Shown: positions 48,161 to 58,148 of the stretch, piece by piece
Layout of the letters: each line of letters begins with the position of its first letter
How positions within the stretch are numbered: position 1 is the stretch's first letter
DNA from: Coniella vitis
Lineage: Eukaryota > Ascomycota > Sordariomycetes > Diaporthales > Schizoparmaceae
DNA: 64,000 nt
Assembly: GCA_011317545.1 (NCBI GenBank)
Contig: WUJK01000001.1
Span: 62,001-126,000, forward strand
Direction: 5' to 3'
Translations under genes and position numbers: made by a program
Notes under the pieces: model-generated
The model's database searches: none
Told to the model about the DNA's origin: nothing
The model's input: only the letters and a program-made list of their open reading frames with translations

Positions 48161-51100
48161 AATGAACGGGGTTTTGCGAGAGCAAAGGGTCCAAAGTGGT
48201 GGTATTGCTTTGGTGTTTGTTACATAGTTTCTCTGTCACCCCCCCCCCCCTTTCTCCTGAGAAATGTCGAAGAGAAGAATGAATGACGGCTATGGAATTA
48301 ATGAAGGTTATATGGATGGTTATAGAAATGGCACACAGTAGTCTGGTTTATTCTGTGAAGCGAGCTGCTCGCTTTCAACTGGTCAAGACAAGAGGCCCAA
48401 CCTTGATGGTGTGGATATGACAATTCAAAGGACGGCCAGATTTTGAGTCTTTAACCTGTATTCGAAGGTATTATATGAATCCCCTCAGAGAGGAATTATA
48501 AAAGGATAAACAGGAGCATCACAGAGGAGGCAAGTCAAATAACATGTGCTTCGTCTCATCTCCTCAAGCCCAACTTACCTGTAATGCACACTGTTGAGTG
48601 ATAGGATCAAAAGTCCAAAAACAACCTCAGTGACCTCCAAAAACAAAAGGTTACATTTCCTCGTCATTACGCCGGATAACCGTGCATCCAGACTAGGAAG
48701 AAGAAAGAATGGAAATGGAAAACCCAATGTGCCGCTGCTTCTTACAGAAGGGCATGTGGAGCGTGATGGTAAGAGATCAAGCACGATGCAGAATTTCGGT
48801 CATTCTAGTGCGGAGTTTATGAACCCATCCATGTTTGTCGTTGTATTACCACGCATTTATGGCTGATAATATGACGCAAGGTCGACGTGTTGACGTCGCG
48901 CCCCTGATCACGAAGGGATCCGCCTGGCATCAATCAATCGATCCACCTAAACCGAAGTCTTTCATTCTGGTAGATCCTCTGCTTGCACCCAAAGCCCGGT
49001 ATGCTGCCAGAACTCGACTTCTAGAGATAGAATTGAATGAGGACTGCATGAAACCGGAAGCCACAGAGCGCTTCAGAGGTGCCCTTAGGGGGGGCTGTGG
49101 GACGGGGCGGCTCTCTTGGCAAGGAATGCTCACCGCGTGCGAGGGTTGGCGTTATCCAAGTCGTCTTCCCCGTTTATTTGCTCTCATTGAAGCGCAACCC
49201 AGTAGATCTACTCGATTGTCTACGAGCATTTATCTTTTCAAAGCTAATCATCATCATGGCGCCGCCGATTGACCCCCAAATTTTCTACAACCAGGTCTTA
49301 CAACCCGATAACTTGGATGGTGTCTTTCTAATGCCTAACTCAAGCTTCAGCCGGGTTTCTCATTCTATAAATGCCTCTATGCACGGTGCGAAAGACAAGT
49401 ACCACCTAGTAGGCCGATGATCGTTGTGGCATTTGTCAGCCCTATTCAGGCTAGACCTCCCGTATTGATTTGCACTGACGGGACCCTGACTGCCCTGACA
49501 GATCAGCTTGACAGCCTGATTAGCCTTAGACGTATTGGTGCGCTCATACCAGCACGTTGATTGGTGGCCTCGCACAGACCCACATCCTCAGTGAGGCTGA
49601 CGAATTATATATCACATGCATGCATAAGTAGGTGCGCACCCAAGTAGACAAGATGTTTGCGGGGGAGAAAAAAAGGTGCAATATATTATGAATGTGTAAG
49701 CACGAAACCCCAATTCCTCTCTCTTTCTTGTATAAATGACGCTCTTCAGATGCTATTCATGTCCCTCTTTCCCGCTGATTGTGGTGTGTCTTTCTGTGAA
49801 CGATACGGTTGAACGTTTCAAGCGATGTGGAATCTAGTGTTCTAGCGAGTACGTAACTTCTGCAACCTCCCAAACATCCGCAAAGCTAGCTTGGTCAACT
49901 TCAAAATCCCAAAAGCCTGACCAAAGATAGCTCTTTGCCCGCGGCGCCCATAGCTCCTTGGGGGCTGTATGCAGCCGGCGTCAGACCTACTATGCTTGCA
50001 GGGCTGGGGTTGGCCTCTCACCGTCAAAACGAAGTAATATTATGCCTAATGATAAAGATGGAAAAGAAAGATAAAGTCTGAGTTGTCTATAGACTAAAAA
50101 AAAACGATGTGTACGCACTGGGATACAGATTCAGCGGGGAGAATACTTGGTTACCTATCCAGCACCGTCAGTTGCATACTAATCCCCTTTCAGGCACACC
50201 ATTACGAGAGCACTGGAAATAGCCTCAGGTACCTGGTTCAGGGCAGAAGCATCCGCCAAGCATGCCAAAAGTCCATCCGACAGGGGGTGGTCATGGGCCA
50301 TTTCTTGGCAACTCTTCTACATAGTATTATGCTGCAGTTCGAAATCCAGTCACCGTTGGTCAGCTCCTAGCAGATCGTATTTGCAGAGAGCATGGCGTTT
50401 TGGTTGCATCCAAATTCAACCGCCAACCTCGAGGTCGATGTGAGTAAATATAGAACCTTTGTCGGCCGCTTGCCCGCAAAAGTAGTACGACTTGCGGTGC
50501 AGCACATAGCAGCCACCTAAGCATCCGGATAACCTTGTTTGGGTTCCGCGCCAGTTCCCACGGTTGCCTTGCAGCTTTGTGAGGTCTTCATTGTAGAAGA
50601 TCAAGGCACTCCATAAGAATGGTACGTATATATGCATGACATGGTACTCTCTCTGCCCAGTGAGGGTACTCTGTAGAAGACAAAGTGCCTGTATATTTGT
50701 ATACACTTGGCTAGTGGCTGCTCATCGGTTTCTGAATGTTGACACCTGCATACTGCCCCGCCACATCCCAAGGCTTGCTGGATTCTAGCAGACTTTAGGC
50801 GGCGTCTTCGACCGGCGAGACGAAGTATCAATGCCTTTGAGTGGCAGCCATCTCAAGGCGACCGTACGCATTTGTCCCTGGGGGTGGCCATGCTGCGTCT
50901 GTCATCCAATAGTGCGACTCCAATCAATATTCCTGCATGTGAATGAAAACCTCATTCAACACTTGGTTGGCAGCAATGTCATCATATGCGACCCTCCATA
51001 GTGCTCGAATGGGTCAAACAACAGCCCGTTACGACCAGAACGGTAGCAGCCCGCCAAAGCTGGTCAGCTGCAGGCCGCATGGCCGCGATAGGTGGCCATG

Positions 51101-52392
51101 GTAAGGCTGCTCACCCGCAACAACCCTGGGAATTCATCAAGCCAGGGATCCCTCAAAAAAAATAACCACAAGCTTACGTATATAGGTTTTCTCTTACCGT
51201 ATGACTTCAGCCGCTAGTATGCCGACTGAAGGCCAGGTCAGCGTCAGATTGGATTGTTCTTGTTGAGAACCATTGACCCTATAACAGGCTAGAAAAAAAA
51301 GCAAGTCTACAATGATAATACGTCGAGGTTTGGCAGTACAGTACGTATCTTTTTCCAATACACTGTATATATGCAGCGTATACTACACCTAGACTAGCAG
51401 CGCCACAGGGGCTGTGCACTGGTTCGCAGCACTTGTACGACTGTGCGTCGCACAGTAAGTAAATATCTCCATCATTGGCTGCGAATCTCGACCTTGGCCT
51501 CATTTTCAACATCATACCAACGATGATTGCAACTTCGCCGTTCAACCTCACCCCATCTCCATGTCTACGTGGCTTGCAGAACCCTACACACTGACCCGTG
51601 CCCGCTCTTCGATGCCTCTCAGGTCTGGGTGTCAGTACCAGACCGTATTTCAAGCCCAGGTCCCGCTGACGTGACACGCTTATCTAAGTCGGCTGGTACA
51701 CACATGATACCCAGCTCAGTGGAAGCCTTACTATGTAGGCTTCGCGGCAGGTGGCTGGCTTACGTCAAGCGAGAGGACCGGTTGAAGCATGTAAGAAAGC
51801 GATCGATCCATCAAAGGGCCTGCCTGGACAAGATCGGCTCAGCCTCCAATCCTTCCTCGGCACGCCTTAGCCGTCAGCACAAGATACACCAGCGTACTGG
51901 GACGCGCGCAGGCAAGCCTCGTGCAATTCAAGGACGGGCAACCCCAGGTCGCCGGGCCGCTCTGAGAATAGAGGCCGACTGATATGCGGCCGAAATTGGT
52001 TCTTCTATTGTAAGTAAGCACTGAGATACTTGCGGGAGAATCTTTCGTTGTCCATGAGCGCCACAACCCAAAGTGGTGCGTCCAGGTCGTCTTGAAGAGG
52101 ATAGTTGCTGGTGTCGTCTTTCCGTATAAGAACTTCAGATATTCCCAGGCTTGGATCTCAATCACTTTTGCTCATCATCACACAACAATCTTCCTTAATA
52201 ACATCCTCTCCTAGAAGCTGCGCTTCCTTCCATTCTTCTTTCCCATCATCTTTTTAGCAATTATTTAACAGAGAAAGCTGTGCTTCCTCCGCCTTACGCA
52301 AACAATCTACAGTCTTTTAAGCTAGCCACTCTTTGGGTCTTTTTTCTTCCCTTTTCTCAACACCCTCCTCTTCACTTTATCTCCATATCAAG
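48161..52392. other. 4.2-kb interval without recognisable genes
   Basis: Normal base composition, unlike the RIP block. A C-run of about 12 is at 48240. A 54-codon ORF with a fair start context is at 49256-49420 (MAPPIDPQIF...), but it has no support. ORFs of 132-151 codons on opposite strands at 51279-51982 overlap each other and show no motif. 52180-52392 is CT-rich, as in strong fungal promoters, and should serve the secreted-protein gene. Confidence 0.5.
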
Positions 52393-53097
52393 ATGCAGTT
52401 CAGCAGCGCCCTCCTCATGGCCATCATGGCTTTCCAAGTTCAGGCCCTTGGCGACCACACGAGCACCACCGATACCACTACCCTGAACGGTGGAGATGGC
52501 GGTAACACGACCAGCACCATCGAGGGAAGTGACAACGCCGGCAGCGGACCAGTGGCCTCCTCAGGAGCTACCACAGGCGGTGATGCCAGCGGCACAGGCG
52601 GCTCCGGCGCCACTATTTCCTCAACGAGCTCGAGCAGCTCCGAGGCTGGAAGCGGCGGCACCCAAGGTAACTCGGCCTCTGGCGAGTGCTACGGAAGCTG
52701 TGTCACCTATGTGACGCAGAGCAACACGGGCGCCGACGGCGGTTGGTCGGAGAATGACGGCGCTACAACCTACTCGAACACTGGAAACACAAACGCCAAC
52801 GGCGCCGGTGGCGATGCCTCTGCTACCGGTGGCTCGGTGAGTTTTTGTCTTCTTTTCTCTATCTCCCCGAGTTCCCCCAAAAGTGTCCGCCCAGACTCTG
52901 TGGCTAATGTTCTTCACCAGGCAAACGCTACCGGATCGGGCGGTGACAGCAGCCTTACGAACACCATCACGGGTGGTTCTGGTGCGTCCGCTAGCGGTGC
53001 TGTTGGGGGCGGATCCAGCAGCAACAGCAACAGCGCCTCTTTCATCCCTATCCGTCGGTACATGCCCGGTGCTTACGAGGACCGCGCGCTCGAGTAA
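52393..53097 (+). CDS. Secreted Gly/Ser/Thr-rich protein
   Basis: Predicted secreted low-complexity protein of unknown function. Exons 52393-52836 and 52921-53097 with an 84-bp GT..AG intron; 206 aa. The signal peptide is MQFSSALLMAIMAFQVQAL, with probable cleavage after the alanine-rich end. The rest is dominated by Gly, Ser, Thr, Ala and Asn, with blocks such as GGDASGTGGSG and GGDASATGGS that repeat loosely. It has one cysteine pair in ECYGSCVTYVTQS. The C-terminus (IPIRRYMPGAYEDRALE) is charged and lacks a hydrophobic tail, so it is not GPI-anchored. The CT-rich leader suggests strong expression. Candidate roles are cell-wall or matrix protein or effector; none is shown by the sequence. 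Read-through of the intron is also open, so a longer form is possible. Confidence 0.8.
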   Translation: MQFSSALLMAIMAFQVQALGDHTSTTDTTTLNGGDGGNTTSTIEGSDNAGSGPVASSGATTGGDASGTGGSGATISSTSSSSSEAGSGGTQGNSASGECYGSCVTYVTQSNTGADGGWSENDGATTYSNTGNTNANGAGGDASATGGSVSFCLLFSISPSSPKSVRPDSVANVLHQANATGSGGDSSLTNTITGGSGASASGAVGGGSSSNSNSASFIPIRRYMPGAYEDRALE

Positions 53098-55138
53098 GGG
53101 TCAACTAGTCACTATGGGTAGAAGGCTGTCCCTTGATATTTGGTATCTCGTGAAGGAAGGAATCATTGGGAATTTTGGGTGGGAAGACTCAAGAGGTGAG
53201 CCGGCCTTGTCCAAAAGTTTGCATTTTGGCGTTTAGTTTTATGTTTTGATCTTGGTCATCTTGCCTTTTGTTTTCCCCCCTTCCCCATTCCCCTTGCTCA
53301 CTTCCCCTCTATACATTGTTCTAGCGGTTTTGTTTTGGTCATTCTCGGGGTGTTTGGTCCTTAAAATGGTATAGGATCTGGGATTTTATAGTTTTGACAC
53401 TGTAATATCACTGGTATGATCAACCGCAAACATTGGTTCCGGCTGTATGAACGTGAACACTGTAAATAGGCCACAACTGCCTCTGCCCTTGCAAAAGCCA
53501 CATTCAAATGATTGCACGACGCAAGATAGATGACCGGCAATGCATCAACCACGGACAATGGCGGCAGAATGGAAACATGCTTCTGTCCAATTGCTGACCA
53601 GGATTATATTGGGAATAGTGAGATTGGGTAGAGCATAAGTACGGGCAAGTGAGTACGAAGAGGTGTGGGACTGTCGCACTTGTTATCAAAGATCCATACC
53701 ATTTATTGAATGATGATTTCATATTCTAACTCCAATCTTGTCACGGGGTGTCGCCCTGGTTATGATATAATTTCACTTCGTATGGGTATTGCTCCGTAGA
53801 AGAGTCAACGGGTATAGATAACCCAACATCCACGTTTCTGGGAGACAAGGGACTTAGACATGTTAGTAGTCTTCGCTCAGACTGATATCACGGCAAGAGA
53901 GACATTTGAACAAGAGAAAGTGGCAGTAAAGAATACTTGGCTTGTAAATTACAACTCCTTGCGTTTGGCCCGCATCAATCCCAACAGAGCTGTCCAGTAT
54001 CGTCAAGACAAGAAAAGCTGCTCCACCATCTCACACACACTTTGGTTGATGGAACAAGAGAAGCTCATCACGCTGCGACGGACTGGACATAGTCACCACA
54101 AAACAATTCATGATCCTGGGCCAAGGCCATTTGGGTGCCACCGTCTGTGCCACTCGTGTTGCTACTTATACTCCAGACCTACACATACACGAGCTGCACG
54201 CATATGAGACGCCATAGACATTGCCAGAATCTGAGACGGGACCGTTTGATACTGTCTGCCTGTCATCTGCTCGTGTCCCTAGGTGACATTCCTCAGAAAG
54301 GGCTCATGCGTACTGGCGCAATGGCCCAATACCGGGACCGAGCACTTCCAGGGCTCAGCCACACACTTGCCAGCCCAATCCTAACATTGCGAGTTGCTAT
54401 GCGGGCAAGTATTCTATAGGTGTGCTTGGGGCAAAAAGAAAACCAGACATTCCAGGCACGCATAGCCCCGTATTCCACTCCGTCCGCGCGCATTTTCATG
54501 GGGGAAAAGGGCCTACGCGGCGGGTGGTGGAACCGGATCATTGTCACAGCACGGTTTCAGATTGTCACGACGAGGCGACCCTCTCCAGCGCGGGCGCGCC
54601 GCCGCCGCCCCCTTGTGTGCTGTACTCGCCACCCAGGCACACGGCGCGAGCAAGATCCATCCAAAACTCGGTTCTACAGTATGCATATCCCAGGATCTGA
54701 GATGGGGTCTCAAAGACATCCCATTCTGCCATAGCCCATTTCTGCATAGGCGGCTTATCATTTGCGTGCAAGGCCGGCATCCGTTACTTATGATCGCGAC
54801 TTGGCTTATATTTTTTTTTCACGGTGCGACAAACAAGACCTGCAAGTGGCAGAAGGGACGGTCGACCGGTACTCCCGTGGGTTTTTGTAATAAAACTACC
54901 TAATACCTGAACTTTCCTCGCGGATCACTTAATCCGCTCGACTCTCTCCCCTTTCCTACTTTTTTTTTGTTCGTCCTGATGCACATAACTGCATTGTCTT
55001 GGCATCTTTGAGTTCCGAAATTGTAAATCGTTTCACTTCGGTTCTGCTACTTCTTTCTTCTTCTCCCTTACGAGAGTCGTCAGCCCCGACAGCCCATACA
55101 ACAAACAGCATACGCAGCACGGATTCCGAACAAGCAAG
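53098..55138. other. Gene-free interval
   Basis: 2.0 kb. 53230-53330 is T-rich and probably includes the 3' UTR and polyadenylation region of the secreted-protein gene. ORFs at 53860-54900 overlap on several frames and have no domain. The last 150 bp, CT-rich, should be the leader of the RCR-like gene. Confidence 0.5.
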
Positions 55139-55801
55139 ATGGATTTGCCGACATTGGTACAGCGGCAGACCGACGCAGCGACAACAGATGTGCCTGAGGG
55201 CTTTGTCGAGGAAAACGGACGCTTGGTGCCCTTTTGGTTCACGAGGGTGAGTGAAGCCGCCAAAGACGTCCATGAACAACGAGCACGAGGCTGACCAGTT
55301 TGTCTTGTTGTTGCCATCCTGATACAGACGGGTGAGATCATCAAGTGGTCCGTCTTCCTCGGCCTCTTTGTTCTCTTCATGGTATACTGGATAGTCGGCG
55401 CTGCGCACGCCAGGAGGAGGATACGACGCGGAAAGATGCCGTTGGCATACCACAGGGTATGTTTGTACATGTTATTGTCGTGTACTCAGCACGATGAGTG
55501 ATCAATGCTTTGGGTAGTCGAATCTCCGTTGCTGACCTTTCCATACGTTTAGTGGCTCGTGTCCGGCAATGCCTATCCCCAAGGCTCCTCAATGTACCGC
55601 CCACCATTGCAACCGCAGTACTACAACATGCAGCCTACCATGGCACCTCCGCCACCAATGTACGATCCTGCTGGTCGTCCCCCCCTCTATGAGGGCCCCG
55701 CTGGTGGTTCCAAGGCGGCACCTTCGCAACAGACCATGTACCGGCCTGCAGACGGCGAGTATGGTGCGCCTGCAGGACCACCACCTGCACGTATGTCGTA
55801 A
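55139..55801 (+). CDS. RCR-like single-pass membrane protein with PPxY motifs
   Basis: Likely member of the RCR family (chitin synthesis regulation / Congo red resistance in yeast), membrane adaptors that recruit an Rsp5-type ubiquitin ligase to control trafficking of cell-surface proteins. Exons 55139-55246, 55328-55456 and 55553-55801; 161 aa, all junctions GT..AG in frame. A short lumenal N-terminus (residues 1-40) is followed by one transmembrane helix (WSVFLGLFVLFMVYWIVGA), an arginine-rich stop-transfer (HARRRIRRGK), and a Pro/Tyr-rich cytosolic tail. PPxY-type motifs are PPPMY and RPPLY near residues 112-124. The assignment rests on architecture and the tail, not on a database search. 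Confidence 0.8.
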
Positions 55802-56247
55802 CGGGCGGCAATGTTTGAGCCGAGTTCTCACATTGGGATATGCGCGCGCAAAGGAAAACTGAGCGCAAAGTCAGCGACATGACGATCATGTGAGGATTGT
55901 CGGTCATTGGGGGAGAGTACAGGATGTTGTTCTACGCGGCCTCATGAAGCGACTCTATCTGTCGCTTGCGCAGCACACTATTACGTTTCCCTGGAGGAAT
56001 CATGAACCACTTGTCAATTAGGGGGAATCAGCATTTTATTAATCGTAACGTGGTTTTATGAACATTCTGGATAATGGAACATGGATCAGCGCTTCTCCTC
56101 GCCCGAGCAAAGCTCCCCACCAAAGACACCAAAAAAAGACTGCTTTCCAAAAACTCCATGCTTATGCCTCGCTATTCTACGTTTCTTCACAACTGCCACT
56201 CCTTCGTTTCGTTGGGTATCATTCGAGTCACAAACGGCATGGCCGTC
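55802..56247. other. Intergenic between convergent RCR-like gene and unknown gene
   Basis: 446 bp holding both 3' UTRs. Nothing distinctive is seen. Confidence 0.6.
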
Positions 56248-57312
56248 CTAGTCAATGTCCATGGCATCTGCATCATCGTCAGCGCAGTCGGGCCCATCCA
56301 CAGTCTTGCTGCTTTCGGCAACAGGCTGGTCTAGCATCATGTCAACCGCAGCCTGAGTCTGCTGCGGAATCTGGCCAGCCACAGGCCGTACAGGAGTCGC
56401 AAATGTTGTCTTGGTCGGTCTCGACGGCTCAGCCATCCCTGATTCACCCCTCGCCTCAGCCTGCCTCTGCCTCACCCTAGCACGCGCCTCAAGCACCGCT
56501 TTGCGCACGCTATCCTGCTCCTCGGGCACCGTGATGGAAGTCGGGCCGTCCGAGTACAAGACGAGCTGCATCCCCGCCAACTCGCCATCCCTGTTGGGCA
56601 GAATAGGTTTGAATAGCGGGATGCGGTTTGCACGCAAGTGCTTTTCAATGTCTGGCAAAAAGGCAAGACGGCCTTGTTCGAGTTCAGAGTCGTCGTTGTC
56701 GGAGGAGCAGGAGGAGAGTTCGTCGTCCAGATTGTAGATGTAGACTTTGTGTTTGGTGTCGTCCAGTTGCATGTGCCCGTCGATGGCGGGTTGGGATGGT
56801 GCTGGGGTGGGCGGTGAGGCTGAGGCTGAGGCTGAGGCTGAGGCTGAAGCGGTTGGTGTGGTGGCTTGTTGTGGCAGCTGGGGTTGTTCTACGGGGACGT
56901 AGAGCCTTGTTCCATTCTGTTCTAGGAGTATGTAAGCAGATGAATCAAAGCAGCTGTAAGACGAAGCAGTCATACCGATGTTCAACAAACTCATCCGCTT
57001 GGTTAATCGTTCATTATGTGTATCTTGGGATTCGGCCTTTCTCTTGCGGCGCATGCGTGTGGATGCTGGGGGTGCTGCTGGCGGCGTTGACAGCGGCTGC
57101 TGCTGCTGCTGCTGCTGTGGATAATACTGTTGCTGGTCAAGCAGTGGGTTGGTGGTAGTGGGTGCAGCCACTGTGAGGGGCGTATTATAGAAGCCCTCCA
57201 TGTTCTGATATTGGGCTTGGGCGGGAAGCGGGGTGCAGCCACTACTGGCAGTGTATTGGTATTGGTGGTGGTGGGCTTGGGCTTGGGCTAGACCGGCCTG
57301 ACCAAGCATCAT
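56248..57312 (-). CDS. Protein of unknown function, low-complexity N-terminus
   Basis: Not recognised. The start is the first ATG of MMLGQAGLAQ at 57312; the frame is open upstream to 57402 but only from a TTG. A 54-bp in-frame intron (56922-56975, GTATGA..CCTAG) is likely, because removing it joins SLLNI to EQNGTRLYVP; the spliced product is 336 aa. Regions: Gln/Pro-rich head with a polyQ run; a basic patch RMRRKRK, a possible nuclear signal; an Ala-Ser repeat coded by a GAGGCT microsatellite (56816-56850); then an ordered core KVYIYNLDDELSS...LAFLPDIEKHL...IPLFKPIL; and a C-terminal acidic tail ending DDDADAMDID. The core looks conserved-protein-like. It is divergent from alanyl-tRNA synthetase. 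Confidence 0.75.
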   Translation of the reverse strand: MMLGQAGLAQAQAHHHQYQYTASSGCTPLPAQAQYQNMEGFYNTPLTVAAPTTTNPLLDQQQYYPQQQQQQQPLSTPPAAPPASTRMRRKRKAESQDTHNERLTKRMSLLNIGMTASSYSCFDSSAYILLEQNGTRLYVPVEQPQLPQQATTPTASASASASASASPPTPAPSQPAIDGHMQLDDTKHKVYIYNLDDELSSCSSDNDDSELEQGRLAFLPDIEKHLRANRIPLFKPILPNRDGELAGMQLVLYSDGPTSITVPEEQDSVRKAVLEARARVRQRQAEARGESGMAEPSRPTKTTFATPVRPVAGQIPQQTQAAVDMMLDQPVAESSKTVDGPDCADDDADAMDID

Positions 57313-57662
57313 CTTTGTTCTTTTCCACCCCCTTCGTTCGCCTCTGGGTTTCCGACCTGACGGCTGATGCAACCACTTAGCTGCCGCTTCTGGCTGCGCC
57401 AATTGAACCTCAACGAAGGGGCGTCACGATAAGAAAAACTTGAGGTACGTCCCGGCTGCGGATTCCCAGCTCGTGACCCTCTTTACTTTTCTCTCTCTGT
57501 TGACACTGGCTCGGCAGTTGGGGTCTCGGCGGGACAAGGACAAGGAAAAGGACAAGGACAAGGCAAAGCAGGGCGGGATATCCTGAGAAAAGCAGTTTCT
57601 CTTGGGAAGAGCTGCTGCTGGCTGGCTGTGAGTCGCTCGGTCGGTTGTGAGAAAGGAGGCCA

Positions 57663-58148
57663 ATGCAATTCACTCAACGGCGCATCCGTGGTCTGAGATT
57701 GACTGCTGCTGCTGCTGCTGCTGCTGGTCGTGGGAGCGGTGGCTCGTCTTGTCTTGGAGCAGTCCGGACTGAATCGGGTCAGAAGACTGCTGCTGCCGCG
57801 CTGCTGGGGGCGAGGCTGTGCTTTCCTTTTGTAGGGCCTTGCACGCATTCCATCAGTTCCAGAAAGCTCTACAGACAACCCGCCATTGATGCCCCGCGCT
57901 CATCAAGCCCACGCCCCAACCTAGGCCCCGGCCCAGGCTGCCCACTCCCGCTGCCGCTGCACTTGCCCTGCAGAACACCGGCTTGCCCCACCAACCTTTT
58001 GACCCGCGCCACCCAAACCTCGTCGACCTTATCCTCCACCACGGCATCGACAATTTCACCTTTGCTGTCGCAGTCCCGCTTCAGACTGCATTATTCAACA
58101 AGAGCGAAGCTGTCCCCAAGGACTCCCGTTCGACTCTACTCACAGCAA
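57663..58148 (+). other. In-frame N-terminal extension upstream of alanyl-tRNA synthetase AUG
   Basis: From ATG 57663 the frame stays open for 162 codons into the synthetase. The last 50 residues before the internal Met are rich in Arg, Ser, Thr and Leu with no acidic residue (for example RFRLHYSTRAKLSPRTPVRL), a mitochondrial presequence profile. A CTG-repeat codes a poly-Ala run near the start. I infer that a longer isoform made from this AUG, a spliced upstream exon or a near-cognate start supplies mitochondria, since one gene commonly serves both compartments in fungi (yeast ALA1). Confidence 0.6.

Noticed and set aside
49256..49420. 54-codon ORF starting MAPPIDPQIF with a fair start context
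   Set aside because: Too short and unsupported to call; mentioned only in the interval entry.
51279..51982. Opposing 132- and 151-codon ORFs
   Set aside because: They overlap on opposite strands, neither has a motif, and both have random-like composition.
57313..57402. Upstream extension of the unknown minus-strand gene
   Set aside because: The frame is open but begins at TTG; the first ATG is at 57312, so the extension is treated as leader.
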